Assembly: GCA_003220335.1 (NCBI GenBank)
Contig: QHSB01000259.1
Location: 1-34,594, forward strand
DNA length: 34,594 nucleotides
Direction: 5' to 3'
Source of the DNA: Candidatus Rokuibacteriota bacterium
GTDB taxonomy: Bacteria; Methylomirabilota; Methylomirabilia; Rokubacteriales; CSP1-6
Under the pieces are notes generated by a model that did not search any database, was not told where the DNA came from, and was given only the letters and a program-made list of their open reading frames with translations. This document shows, piece after piece, positions 1 to 7,885 of the stretch. Position numbers and translations under genes: made by a program. Each line of letters starts with the position of its first letter. The stretch's first letter is position 1.

Positions 1-61
1 GACGCTGGTCGGCGAGCGCTATGGTCGCGACAGCTTCCTGGCCGCGCCCGCGCATCCCTAG
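1..61 (+). CDS. C-terminal end of an unidentified protein (partial)
   Basis: Frame 2 is open from the window edge and ends at a TAG at 59-61. It reads as a plausible C-terminus (TLVGERYGRDSFLAAPAHP). The fragment is too short to assign to a family. A GC-rich repeat begins just after it, so this is probably the last gene of the preceding transcription unit. Only the stop codon and about 19 residues are visible, and the frame could also be open by chance. Confidence 0.35.
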   Translation, partial: TLVGERYGRDSFLAAPAHP

Positions 62-78
62 GAGAGGACCGGTGAGAC

Positions 79-204
79 ATCCTGTGTTAACCCCGAGGCG
101 CGCCACGGCTCCGCCGGGGCGCGTCCGAGCGTTGGCCGGGAGAGTCCGAGGGGGGCGTAGCCCCCTTCGCTTGAAGAGGCTGGGGGGCCATATCGGGGCC
201 CCCC
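79..204 (+). repeat. GC-rich dispersed intergenic element, copy 1 (with hairpin)
   Basis: The stretch around 103-138 (CCACGGCTCCGCCGGGGCG then CCGAGCGTTGG) closely matches the reverse complement of 4741-4800 and resembles 31128-31200. It holds two hairpins: GGGGGC-GTA-GCCCCC at 151-165, and GGGGGGCC/GGCCCCCC around a 7-nt loop at 182-204. The second hairpin has the same stem as 31178-31200 and differs by one loop base (ATATC versus ATTTC). It ends about 10 bp before the Nudix GTG start, so it could affect translation or end transcription from upstream. No transposase is present. This looks like a REP- or MITE-like element. Confidence 0.65.
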
Positions 205-214
205 ACGTCAGCCG

Positions 215-661
215 GTGAGCCGCGAGTACCCCGACTATCCGCGGGTGGGCGTCGGCGCCGTCGTCCTCTCGCGCGGCCGCGTTCTCCTCGTCCGCCGCGG
301 CAAGCCGCCCGGGGAAGGACGCTGGAGCCTGCCCGGCGGTCTCGTGGATCTCGGCGAGACGTCGGTGGACGCCGCGCGCCGCGAGGTGGAGGAGGAGTGC
401 GGCATCACGGTGCGTATCGCCGGCCTCGCGGGCGTGCTCGACCGCGTCACGCGCGATGCCGGGGGACGCGTCCGCTATCATTGGGTGCTGGTGGATTACC
501 TGGCCTTTCCGGAATCGGACGACGACACGATCATCGCCGGCGACGACGCGGCGGAGGTGCGCTGGGTGCCGATCAACGAGGTGGACCGCATGCTCACGAC
601 CGATGGGCTCATGGACATGATCCGCCGCGCCGCCGCGCTGGCGCCCGGAGGTGGCGCGTGA
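215..661 (+). CDS. Nudix hydrolase (MutT/ADP-ribose pyrophosphatase-like)
   Basis: This is a single Nudix domain of 148 residues. Such enzymes hydrolyse nucleoside diphosphates linked to another group, using divalent metal. The Nudix box is complete at about residues 42-64: G, five residues, E, seven residues, then REVEEECGI. The N-terminal strand VGVGAVVLSRGRVLLVRR is typical of the family. The substrate cannot be told from sequence; ADP-ribose or an oxidised nucleotide are the usual options. The start is GTG at 215, just after a strong hairpin. The stop overlaps the start of the aminopeptidase gene (GTGA), so the two are probably co-transcribed. Confidence 0.88.
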   Translation: MSREYPDYPRVGVGAVVLSRGRVLLVRRGKPPGEGRWSLPGGLVDLGETSVDAARREVEEECGITVRIAGLAGVLDRVTRDAGGRVRYHWVLVDYLAFPESDDDTIIAGDDAAEVRWVPINEVDRMLTTDGLMDMIRRAAALAPGGGA

Positions 662-2145
662 AAGTCGACGTCGTGGAAGGCCCGCTGGAGACGGTCAAGG
701 CTGACGCGGTCGTCGTCGGCGTGTACGCGGAAGAGGGGCGACTGCGCGAGTCGCCCGCCCGCATCGACAAGGCGCTCGGCGGGCAGCTCGCCGAAGTCCT
801 GGAAGCCGAGCGGTTCGCCGGCAAGCCCGCGCACGTCACACACGTGCACACCGGCGGCCGCATTCCCGCGGGCCGGGTGGTGGTCGTCGGTCTCGGCAAG
901 CGCGTCGAGCTGACGCTCGAGACCGTCCGGCGCGCGGCGTCGGCGGGACTGCGGCGCGCGCGCGACCTCGGCGCGAAATCCGTCGCCATCGAGGTGCTGG
1001 GCGACCGGCTGCCCGTGAAGTCCCGCGCCCACGCGACGACGGAGGGCGCGCTGCTCGGCGCGTACACGTTCGACCGCTACAAGCGCGAGAAGGCCGACAA
1101 GCGGGTGGAGTCGCTGAGGCTCGTCGAGCCCGACGGGCGCCGCCGGCGCGAGGCGGCGGACGGCGCGCGCACGGGCGAGGTGTTCGCGGAGGCGACCTGC
1201 TTCGCGCGCGATCTCGTCAACAGCCCGGCCAACGACGTGCACCCGACGTATCTCGCCAAGGTCGCCGCCGAGATCGCCAAGGAGGGCAAGCTCGGCCTCA
1301 AGGTCTTCGACCGCGCGGAGTGCCAGAAGATGGGCATGGGGCTGTTCCTGGGCGTCGCCGCCGGCAGCGAGCAGCCGCCAAAGTTCATCCATCTCTCCTA
1401 CACGCCGTCGGGGCGCAAGCGTCGCCGCGTGGCCGTCATCGGCAAGGGCATCACCTTCGACTCCGGCGGTCTCGACCTCAAGCCGGCGGAGGGGATGCTG
1501 CGCATGAAGGACGACATGTCGGGCGCCGCCGCCGTGCTGGCCATCATGCGGGCGTTGCCCGAGCTGGCGCCGGGGGTGGAGGTGCACGGTCTCATCGCGG
1601 CCACCGAAAACATGCCGTCGGGCTCGGCCATCCGCCCCGGCGACGTGCTGCGCGCGATGAACGGCACCACGATCGAGATCGGCAACACCGATGCCGAGGG
1701 GCGGCTGACGCTGGCCGACGCGCTCTGCTACGCGTGGGAGAAGGTCGATGCCGACGAGGCCGTGGACATGGCCACCCTCACCGGCGCGTGCGTCGTCGCG
1801 CTCGGCCCGCTGTGCTCGGGGCTCTTTGCCAACGACCAGGGCCTCGCCGACCGGCTGCTCGCCGCCGCCGAGAACGCCGGGGAGCGCATGTGGCAACTGC
1901 CGCTCATCGACGAGTACCGCGAGCACCTCAAGAGCGAGGTCGCCGACTTCAACAACGTCGGCCCGCGCGGCGGCGGCGCCATCACCGCCGGGCTCTTCCT
2001 GAAGGAGTTCGCGGGCGACCGGCCGTGGGCGCACCTCGACATCGCGGGCCCCGCCTTCGTCGAGAAGGACACGCCGACGGGCCCCAAGGGCGCCACCGGC
2101 GCCCCCGTGCGCACGATGCTCTGCTACCTGATGTCGCAGGAATGA
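658..2145 (+). CDS. pepA: Leucyl aminopeptidase (peptidase family M17)
   Basis: This cytosolic two-metal aminopeptidase removes N-terminal residues from peptides and normally forms hexamers. The protein is 495 aa, the usual family length, with a macro-like N-terminal domain and an M17 catalytic domain. Visible signatures are GKGITFDSGGLDLKP (metal ligands and catalytic Lys), NTDAEGRL (the M17 signature with catalytic Arg) and GGGAITAGLFLKEF. The ORF track runs further upstream to 397, but homology begins at MKVDVVEG, so I take GTG 658. That start overlaps the Nudix stop by 4 bp. The downstream PHP gene overlaps its stop by 4 bp (ATGA), which indicates translational coupling. Confidence 0.93.
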   Translation: MKVDVVEGPLETVKADAVVVGVYAEEGRLRESPARIDKALGGQLAEVLEAERFAGKPAHVTHVHTGGRIPAGRVVVVGLGKRVELTLETVRRAASAGLRRARDLGAKSVAIEVLGDRLPVKSRAHATTEGALLGAYTFDRYKREKADKRVESLRLVEPDGRRRREAADGARTGEVFAEATCFARDLVNSPANDVHPTYLAKVAAEIAKEGKLGLKVFDRAECQKMGMGLFLGVAAGSEQPPKFIHLSYTPSGRKRRRVAVIGKGITFDSGGLDLKPAEGMLRMKDDMSGAAAVLAIMRALPELAPGVEVHGLIAATENMPSGSAIRPGDVLRAMNGTTIEIGNTDAEGRLTLADALCYAWEKVDADEAVDMATLTGACVVALGPLCSGLFANDQGLADRLLAAAENAGERMWQLPLIDEYREHLKSEVADFNNVGPRGGGAITAGLFLKEFAGDRPWAHLDIAGPAFVEKDTPTGPKGATGAPVRTMLCYLMSQE

Positions 2146-3023
2146 CCGGCGGCGTCGACCTGCACACCCACACCACCGCATCGGACGGTACGCTGTCGCC
2201 GAGCGAGTTGGTGCGCGCGGCGGCGCGGCGCGGCGTGCGCGTGCTCGCGGTGACCGACCACGACTCCACCGACGGCCTGCGCGACGCGCTCGCGGAGGCG
2301 GAGCAACACCGGCCGCTGACCATCGTACCGGGCCTCGAGATCAACTGCGACGTGCCCGGCGCCGAGGTCCATGTCCTCGGCTACCTGGTCGATCACGAGG
2401 CGGCGTGGTTCCAGGACTTCCTGCGCGAGCAGCGCGCCGAGCGCGTGGCGCGCGTGCACCGCATCGCCGCGCGGCTGGCCGAGCTGGGATTGCCCATCGA
2501 TCCCGCCGAGGTCTTCGCCATCGTGAAGGAGGGCGCGGCGGGCCGCCCGCACGTGGCGCAGGTGATGGTGCAGCGCGGCTACGTGAAATCCGTGCGCGAG
2601 GCGTTCGACCGGTACCTGCACGTCAACGGCCCGGCCAACGTCCCTCGCAAGCGGCTCACGCCGGCCGAGGCGGTGCGCATCATCCGCCGTGCGCGCGGTG
2701 TGCCGGTCTTCGCGCATCCGGGACTCGCGGATCGCGACGCGCTGATTCCCGAGCTGGTCGAGGCCGGCCTCATGGGGATCGAGGCGATCTACGCCGAGCA
2801 CTCCGCGGCGCAGACGGCGCATTATCAGGACCTCTGCCGCCGGCACGGCCTCATCGCCACCGGCGGCTCCGATTATCACGGCGAGCGCAGCGGCCGCACC
2901 AACCCGCTCGGTCATCCGCCGGTGCCCATGAGCGTGTACGTCGAATTGAAAGACGCCGCGCAGCGAGCGCGCGAGCACGAGCCCCCACCCGCGCCGGAGC
3001 GCACGGAGCCGGGACGTGCCTAG
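2142..3023 (+). CDS. PHP-domain phosphoesterase (RNase AM/TrpH-like)
   Basis: This is a PHP metallophosphoesterase of 293 aa. The metal-binding motifs appear in order: DLHTHTTASDG at the N-terminus, AVTDHDSTDGL, GLEIN, then FAHPG and GGSDYHG near the C-terminus. This is the arrangement of the YciV/TrpH group, whose studied members hydrolyse 3',5'-nucleotide bisphosphates or trim RNA 5' ends; the exact substrate here is inferred. The start ATG 2142 overlaps the pepA stop. The longer ORF in the track (from 1320) is a shadow of pepA up to this point. Confidence 0.87.
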   Translation: MTGGVDLHTHTTASDGTLSPSELVRAAARRGVRVLAVTDHDSTDGLRDALAEAEQHRPLTIVPGLEINCDVPGAEVHVLGYLVDHEAAWFQDFLREQRAERVARVHRIAARLAELGLPIDPAEVFAIVKEGAAGRPHVAQVMVQRGYVKSVREAFDRYLHVNGPANVPRKRLTPAEAVRIIRRARGVPVFAHPGLADRDALIPELVEAGLMGIEAIYAEHSAAQTAHYQDLCRRHGLIATGGSDYHGERSGRTNPLGHPPVPMSVYVELKDAAQRAREHEPPPAPERTEPGRA

Positions 3024-3405
3024 CAACATTCAAATATTCGGCTTCCACGACTGCCCGGACACGCGCAAGGCGCTGCGCTTCTTCGCCGAGCGCCGCATCG
3101 CCGTGCACTTCGTCGACCTGAGCGAGCGCCCCGCCTCGAAGGGCGAGCTGAAGCGATTCGCCGACCGCTTCGGCCCGGCCGCCGTCGTCGACAAAGGGGG
3201 CGCCACCTACAAGGCGATGGGGCTGCGCGTCGCGCTGGACTCGCCTCAGCGTCTGCTCGAGCGCGCGCTGGCGGAGCCGCGGCTGCTGCGCACGCCGCTC
3301 GTCCGCAATGGCGGCAAGGTCACGGTCGGACACACGCCCGACGAGTGGCAGGCCTGGGTCGAGGCCGACAAGAAGCCCCCCTCGGCGGGGGCCAAGCCGG
3401 CGTAG
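3016..3405 (+). CDS. ArsC/Spx-family thioredoxin-fold protein
   Basis: This protein of 129 aa has the ArsC-like fold: an N-terminal strand followed by FHDCPDTRKALRFFAERRIAVHFVDL, and later LLRTPLVRNGGKVTVGHTPDEW, matching the ArsC/YffB pattern. The nucleophile position keeps one Cys (CPDT) and lacks the second Cys of a CxxC motif, so a single-thiol mechanism is expected. A true arsenate reductase role is not supported, because no ars genes are nearby. The GTG start overlaps the PHP stop by 8 bp, and its own stop overlaps the CoA-transferase start. Confidence 0.78.
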   Translation: MPSNIQIFGFHDCPDTRKALRFFAERRIAVHFVDLSERPASKGELKRFADRFGPAAVVDKGGATYKAMGLRVALDSPQRLLERALAEPRLLRTPLVRNGGKVTVGHTPDEWQAWVEADKKPPSAGAKPA

Positions 3406-4598
3406 TGCAGGCCCTCGACGGTCTCACCGTGCTGGATTGCGCCACCTTCGTGGCGGCGCCCTTCTGCTGCACCCTGCTCGGCGAGTTCGGCGCCACCGTG
3501 ATCAAGGTCGAGCAGCCGGGCCTCGGCGACGACTTGCGGCGCCTCGGCCGTCGCGCGGCGAGCGGACAGCCGGACTGGTGGCTCGTCGAGTCGCGCAATA
3601 AGAAAGCGATCACGTGCAACCTGCGCGCGGCGGAGGGGCAGGCGCTGCTCAAGCGCCTCGCCGTGTCGGCCGACGTGCTCGCCGAGAACTTCCGTCCGGG
3701 GACGATGGAGCGCTGGGGTCTCGGCTGGGAGGATCTGCGCGCGGTGAATCCCGGTCTCGTCATGGTCCGCATCTCGGCGTTCGGCCAGACGGGCCCCGCG
3801 CGCGAGCGGCCGGGGTTCGGCCGCATCGCCGCCGCCGTCAGCGGCGCGTCCTACCTCTCGGGGTACCCGGATCGTCCGCCCGTGAGCCCGGGCACGCCGA
3901 CCATCCCCGACTACCTCGCCGGCGCGTTCGGCGCGTTCGGCGCGCTGGCCGCGCTGCGCCACCGCGAGCGGACGGGCGAGGGACAGGTGGTGGACATCGG
4001 CCTCTACGAGCCGATGCTGAGGATGCTCGACGAGCTGATTCCCGTCTACGGCGCCACCGGATACGTGCGCGAGCGGATCGGTTCCGCCACCGAATACGTC
4101 GTGCCCCACAACCACTACCCGACGCGCGATCGCGGCTGGATCGCCATCGCGTGCACCAACGACCGCATGTTCGAGCGTCTCGCCGTGAAGGCCATGGGCC
4201 AGCCGCCGCTGGTGTCCGAGTTCCCGACCATGGCCGCCCGCCTCGCGCGGCGCGACGAGGTGGACGCGGCGGTGGCGCGCTGGGTGGCGGCCCTCGATGC
4301 GACCGAGGCGCTGGCGCGGCTGGACGCCGCCGAGGTGCCGTGCTCGCGGGTCGCGAGCGTGCGCGACATTTTCGACGACGCGCAGGTGCGCGCGCGCGGC
4401 AACATCCTCGAGCGGCCGAGCCCGCTCGGCGGGTTGCTCCAGATGGTGGGCGTGGTGCCGCGCCTGTCGGCCACGCCGGGCGAGGTGCGTCACGCCGGAC
4501 CGCTCGAGATCGGCGCCGACAACGAGGAGATCTACTGCGGCCGGCTCGGGCTCAGCCGCGACGAGCTCGCCGCCCTGCGCGCGAAGAACGTCGTATAG
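3405..4598 (+). CDS. CaiB/BaiF-family (class III) CoA-transferase
   Basis: This 397-aa protein belongs to the formyl-CoA/carnitine CoA-transferase family, which moves CoA between carboxylic acids through an aspartyl-CoA intermediate. It shows LDGLTVLDCATFVAAPFCCTLLGEFGATVIKVE at the N-terminus, LAENFRPGTMERWGLG, and GEGQVVDIGLYEPM. The likely catalytic Asp is in TIPDYLAGAFG, at about residue 169 by my count. The start is GTG 3405, sharing a base with the upstream TAG. It is the last gene of the operon that begins at the Nudix gene. The substrate is unknown, as no partner acyl-CoA ligase or dehydrogenase is adjacent. Confidence 0.9.
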   Translation: MQALDGLTVLDCATFVAAPFCCTLLGEFGATVIKVEQPGLGDDLRRLGRRAASGQPDWWLVESRNKKAITCNLRAAEGQALLKRLAVSADVLAENFRPGTMERWGLGWEDLRAVNPGLVMVRISAFGQTGPARERPGFGRIAAAVSGASYLSGYPDRPPVSPGTPTIPDYLAGAFGAFGALAALRHRERTGEGQVVDIGLYEPMLRMLDELIPVYGATGYVRERIGSATEYVVPHNHYPTRDRGWIAIACTNDRMFERLAVKAMGQPPLVSEFPTMAARLARRDEVDAAVARWVAALDATEALARLDAAEVPCSRVASVRDIFDDAQVRARGNILERPSPLGGLLQMVGVVPRLSATPGEVRHAGPLEIGADNEEIYCGRLGLSRDELAALRAKNVV

Positions 4599-4601
4599 CT
4601 G

Positions 4602-4748
4602 CGGCGCCTTCCACGCGGTCCCGCCGCGAGCGTCCAGGAGCACCATGCGCGGCTCGCCGTCGCGCATGAGACCCAGCCCGACACCGGCGCGGCCCATCGC
4701 GTCATAGACGCTGACGCCGGGCGCGCCGCGGCCGAGCGTCACGAAGCT
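4602..4748 (-). pseudogene. Remnant of a repeat-type protein C-terminus
   Basis: Read on the minus strand, this gap encodes FVTLGRGAPGVSVYDAMGR, then LGLMRDGEPRMVLLDARG and TAWKAP. This resembles, from memory, proteins built of repeats such as LYDxxGKxRxxLGxxxDGxPxLxLxDxxG that end in W-K-A-P. It has no start codon, no stop after WKAP (the frame runs on into the CoA-transferase gene) and no N-terminal part; its 5' side runs into the repeat at 4741-4832. I read it as a decayed, truncated gene. It is not expected to make a protein. Confidence 0.45.
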
Positions 4749-4832
4749 TCCCAAAACCCCCCAGCCCCCCAACGCTCGGGGCGCCCCGGCGGAGCCGTGG
4801 CACCCCTCGATAACCCGACAGGCTCTTGGCAG
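4741..4832 (-). repeat. GC-rich dispersed intergenic element, copy 2 (inverted)
   Basis: The reverse complement reads CCACGGCTCCGCCGGGGCG, then CCCGAGCGTTGGGGGG. It matches copy 1 at 103-138 with only a few differences, and the similarity continues weakly upstream (CCTGT, GTTA, GAGG). It lacks the GGGGGGCC hairpin of the other copies. A 10-bp arm CAACGCTCGG at 4770-4779 is repeated inverted at 4848-4857. The element lies between two convergent genes (CoA-transferase and hotdog protein) and abuts the gene remnant. Confidence 0.6.
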
Positions 4833-4882
4833 GGGCGGCGCGAGGCTCCGAGCGTTGCTGTCGGGCGGCGCGCGCCGTAGCC

Positions 4883-5719
4883 TCACGCGCAGTAGGCGGG
4901 AAAGACGCGGCGGACGACGTCGGGCGGATTGAGCGCGAGCAGGCCGGTGACGAGCCGCCGGGCGGCGCCACGGACCGCGACGAACGTGATGGCCGCCCTC
5001 GCCAGGGGGCGCCCGGCCTCGTCGTGCGCGCTGACGTGCGTCTGCCAGTAGCGCGTGTCGCCGGCGCGCGGCGCCGTGGCCGCGCGCTCGCCGGCGACGA
5101 GCACGCGGCCTGCTGCGGGCGCGTCGCCGTGCAGGTCGACCACCAGCTCCGTCGTCATGCCCGCCTCGCCGCTGGCCAGCGCACCCAGCCAGAAGGCGGT
5201 CTCGTCGAGCAGCGACGTGAGGGCGGCGGACGCGAGCCGGCCGTCGGCGGCGCGGAAGCCGGGCCGCGGTGTCCAGGCGCCGCCGACGGCGCGCGCGTCG
5301 AAGGACAGGCGCGCGCCGAGGCCGAGCACGTTGTCGACGCCGCAGGCGAAGCAGGTGCGCGAGACGGGCAGCGGCGCGGCATCGATGCGGGGCGCGCCGA
5401 CCGACGCGGCCGGGGAATCGGCGCCGGCGACCCGGCCGTCGACGAGCACCGCGCCGGCGCCGTCTGCCACGCGGCACGCGAGCCCGTCCGGCTCGCGCGT
5501 GAGCGAGAGCGAGAGCGGCACACCGAGCGGCACGCGGCGATGGTAATGGCCGCGCAGCGTGCGCGGTCCGGGCCGCGCCGCGAGGACGTCGAAGAGGGCG
5601 AGGACCGAGCCGCCGTGCGCGGCGTCGGGCAGGCCCTGGAACGCGGGGTCGAGGGTGAGCGTCAGGTCGTCGCCGGCGCCGGCGACGGCGGCGCGCAGCG
5701 TGGCGTCGATGGTCGTCAT
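4883..5719 (-). CDS. Tandem hotdog-fold (thioesterase-like) protein
   Basis: This is a protein of 278 aa with two hotdog-like halves. The first (about 5-110) has FQGLPDAAHGGSVLALFD, the acyl-CoA thioesterase HGG motif, and a following strand HYHRRVPLGVPL. The second (about 120-230) begins with CFACGVDNVLGLG, a motif common in PaaI-type proteins, followed by LTSLLDETAFWLGAL and TTELVVDLHGDAPAAGRVLV. It probably hydrolyses or binds an acyl-CoA, but no substrate can be named. The ORF track begins at 5785; I chose ATG 5719 because the track start would overlap the divergent MFS gene and homology begins after TIDATLRAAV. Confidence 0.7.
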   Translation of the reverse strand: MTTIDATLRAAVAGAGDDLTLTLDPAFQGLPDAAHGGSVLALFDVLAARPGPRTLRGHYHRRVPLGVPLSLSLTREPDGLACRVADGAGAVLVDGRVAGADSPAASVGAPRIDAAPLPVSRTCFACGVDNVLGLGARLSFDARAVGGAWTPRPGFRAADGRLASAALTSLLDETAFWLGALASGEAGMTTELVVDLHGDAPAAGRVLVAGERAATAPRAGDTRYWQTHVSAHDEAGRPLARAAITFVAVRGAARRLVTGLLALNPPDVVRRVFPAYCA

Positions 5720-5732
5720 GCGATAATCGGGC

Positions 5733-6917
5733 GTGCCGTCGCCGATACTCGCACACAACGCCTTCGTGCGGGCGACGCTCACCAACTTCTTCTTCAGCCT
5801 CAGCCTGAACGGGTACGTCCTGCTGCCGCTGCACGTTCACGCGCTCGGCGGCACCGACGTGGCCATCGGCCTCGTGATGGGCGTCTACAGCGCCGTCGGC
5901 ATCGTGTGCCAGCCGCTGGTGGGCCCGTGGGTGGACGCGCTCGGGCGCCGGCTCTTCATGGTGAGCGGCACCGCGCTCGTGCTGGGGGCCTCGCTGCTGC
6001 CGATCGCGTTCGACTCGATCGGCGTCTTCGCGCTCGTGCGGGCGCTGCACGGCGTGGGCTTCTCCGTGTACTTCGTCGCGATGTTCTCGTACGTCGTGGA
6101 CCTCGTGCCGGCCGCGCAGCGCGGCTGGGCGCTCGGCATCTTCGGTGTCTCCGGCTTCGTGGCGACGGCGGTGGCGCCGCTGCTCGGCGAGTGGATCGTC
6201 CGCCAGGCGAGCTTCCGGATGCTCTTCGTGATCTCGGCGCTGCTGGGGACGGTGCCACTGGCCCTCGTCCTGCGCCTCGGCGGATCTCGGCCCGCGGTGG
6301 CCACGGCGCCCGCACCGGGCTGGGCGCGCGCCGGGCTCGAGGACGTGCTGCAGCGCCACATGGTGGTGAGCCTCTTCTTCGGTCTCGGCTCCGGAACGAT
6401 CTTCGCCTTCCTGCCGACGTTCGCCCAGAGCCTCGCCGTCGCCACGCTCTCGCTCTTCTACACGGCCTACGCGGGCGCCGCCATCGCCGTGCGCGTCTTC
6501 GGCGGGCGGCTCATCGACACGCGCGGCCGCCGCGCGGTCATCGTGCCCTCGATGTTCCTGCAGGCGAGCGCGCCCGCGCTGCTCGCGATCATGGGCATCC
6601 TGGTCACGCGCACGAGCACCGCGCCGGTGGTGCCGGTGCTGTTCCTGGCCGGCCTGCTCTCCGGGGGCGCCCACGGCTTCCTCTATCCCGGCCTCGCCGC
6701 GCTGGTGACCGACCTCGCGCGGCCTGCGCGGCGGGCGACCGCCGTCGGCGTCTTCAGCGCCATGTTCCTGGTCGGCCAGGCGGCGGGTGCCTTCCTCTTC
6801 GGCTGGGTGGCGCACACCCTGGGCTATGCCTCGATGTGGACGATCCTCGCCTTCTCGCTGCTGGCGGGCGCGGCCCTGTCCATGGGACTGGCGCGCCCGG
6901 CGCCCGCCGCCGCCTGA
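5733..6917 (+). CDS. MFS transporter
   Basis: This is a 12-TM major facilitator protein of 394 aa in the inner membrane. Hydrophobic segments are spread over the whole length. The loop 2-3 signature region is GPWVDALGRRLFM, and the second half repeats the pattern with GGRLIDTRGRRAVIV. The substrate is unknown; drug or metabolite efflux is the usual role of this subgroup. The start is GTG 5733, 13 bp from the divergent hotdog gene. GATAAT at 5722-5727 lies only 5 nt before that start and may be a -10 element. The AAA+ gene follows after 26 bp. Confidence 0.88.
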   Translation: MPSPILAHNAFVRATLTNFFFSLSLNGYVLLPLHVHALGGTDVAIGLVMGVYSAVGIVCQPLVGPWVDALGRRLFMVSGTALVLGASLLPIAFDSIGVFALVRALHGVGFSVYFVAMFSYVVDLVPAAQRGWALGIFGVSGFVATAVAPLLGEWIVRQASFRMLFVISALLGTVPLALVLRLGGSRPAVATAPAPGWARAGLEDVLQRHMVVSLFFGLGSGTIFAFLPTFAQSLAVATLSLFYTAYAGAAIAVRVFGGRLIDTRGRRAVIVPSMFLQASAPALLAIMGILVTRTSTAPVVPVLFLAGLLSGGAHGFLYPGLAALVTDLARPARRATAVGVFSAMFLVGQAAGAFLFGWVAHTLGYASMWTILAFSLLAGAALSMGLARPAPAAA

Positions 6918-6929
6918 GCGGGCCCGGCG

Positions 6930-6935
6930 TATACT
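6930..6935 (+). promoter_or_regulatory. Possible -10 element upstream of the AAA+ gene
   Basis: TATACT stands out in a GC-rich context and ends 8 nt before the ATG at 6944. No good -35 and no Shine-Dalgarno sequence are visible. If used, the transcript would start at or next to the ATG (leaderless). The spacing is the same as for the elements at 13560-13565 and 28487-28492. Confidence 0.35.
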
Positions 6936-6943
6936 GACGCTCG

Positions 6944-7885
6944 ATGTCCAAGCTCGAAGCCGACGACCTCCGCTGGGCCCTGCAGCGCCGGATCGAGGAC
7001 GTCTTCGCGAAGCTCGGCGAGAAGTTCGGCGACCTCACGGGTCGTGTCGAGACCGACATCAAGCCGAGCGTCTCGTTCGACGACATCGGCGGGCTGGCGC
7101 ACGCGAAGACGATGGTGCGCGGCTTCGCGCACGCGCTCACCAGCCCCGAGCTCTATCAGCAGTGGGGGATCAGGCCGCCCAAGGGCGTGCTGCTGTACGG
7201 GCCGCCGGGCACCGGGAAATCGAAGCTGGCGCGCGCGCTGGCGACCTCGGCGGGGGCGATCTTCTACCACGTCAAGCTCTTCAACCTGACCTCCAAGTTC
7301 GGCGCCAACACCGGCGAGCTGCTGCAGGAGATCCTGAGGATCGCGATGGGCGAGGGGAAGGCCGTCCTCTTCCTCGACGAGACCGAGGCCCTGTCCCTCG
7401 AGCACCTGCTGCCGCCGCCGCAGGCCCGCGAGGCGAGCGCGCGGCTCGTGGCCACGCTGTGCGAGCGGCTGGACGGCGTGCCCGAGACCGCGCGCATCCT
7501 CGTCATCGCGTCCACCAGCCGCACGGACGCCGTGGACGCCGCGCTGGTGACGCCCGGGCGCCTCGACCACCTGGTGGAGGTCGCGCTGCCGGACGCCGAC
7601 GAGCAGCGTGAGATCCTCGAGCTGCTCAAGACGCGCATGGAGCGCACGGCCGACCGCGCCCTCTTCGAGCCCGTCGACTACCGCAAGGTGCTGCCGATGA
7701 TGGGCGGCATGAGCGGCGCCGACATCACCGAGATCCTGAGCCGCGCGCTCGAGGAGAAGGTGCACGAGGCGGCCGAGGGCGGTCAGGCCTCGCGGGTCAG
7801 CACGCAGGATCTGCTGGAGGCCATCGACCGCTACAAGCGCGTGCGCAGCGTGGTCGAGAAGATCCGCTACGGCCAGTACCTGTGA
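6944..7885 (+). CDS. AAA+ ATPase (single-domain, proteasomal-ATPase/FtsH-like module)
   Basis: This is a 313-aa protein with one classic AAA domain. SFDDIGGLAHAK leads into Walker A GPPGTGKSK (about 86-94) and Walker B VLFLDETEA (about 141-149). The second region of homology ends TPGRLDHLVEVALPDADE, and the lid contains MSGADITEILSRALEEKVHEA. The usual RPGR is TPGR here, so one of the two expected arginine fingers is replaced by Thr. The short N-terminus has no membrane segment, and no protease domain or partner protease lies nearby. It probably remodels a protein or complex, client unknown. Its stop overlaps the thioesterase start (GTGA). Confidence 0.85.
   Translation: MSKLEADDLRWALQRRIEDVFAKLGEKFGDLTGRVETDIKPSVSFDDIGGLAHAKTMVRGFAHALTSPELYQQWGIRPPKGVLLYGPPGTGKSKLARALATSAGAIFYHVKLFNLTSKFGANTGELLQEILRIAMGEGKAVLFLDETEALSLEHLLPPPQAREASARLVATLCERLDGVPETARILVIASTSRTDAVDAALVTPGRLDHLVEVALPDADEQREILELLKTRMERTADRALFEPVDYRKVLPMMGGMSGADITEILSRALEEKVHEAAEGGQASRVSTQDLLEAIDRYKRVRSVVEKIRYGQYL

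Noticed and set aside
151-165. GGGGGC-GTA-GCCCCC as a standard intrinsic terminator
   Set aside because: Only two T follow the stem, so there is no U-tract. I keep it as part of the repeat element.
496-2181. 561-aa ORF opposite pepA
   Set aside because: Shadow of the aminopeptidase gene with no recognisable motif. The same applies to 7867-9234, 9886-11496 and 11378-12847 on the minus strand.
3016-3405. Arsenate reductase operon
   Set aside because: The protein has a single Cys at the active site and there are no arsR, arsB or acr3 neighbours.
3246-6815. 1189-aa ORF on the minus strand
   Set aside because: It is antisense to the CoA-transferase and MFS genes, and its composition (Arg/His/Ala-rich) is that of a GC-rich shadow frame. 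Only the short piece at 4602-4748 looks protein-like.
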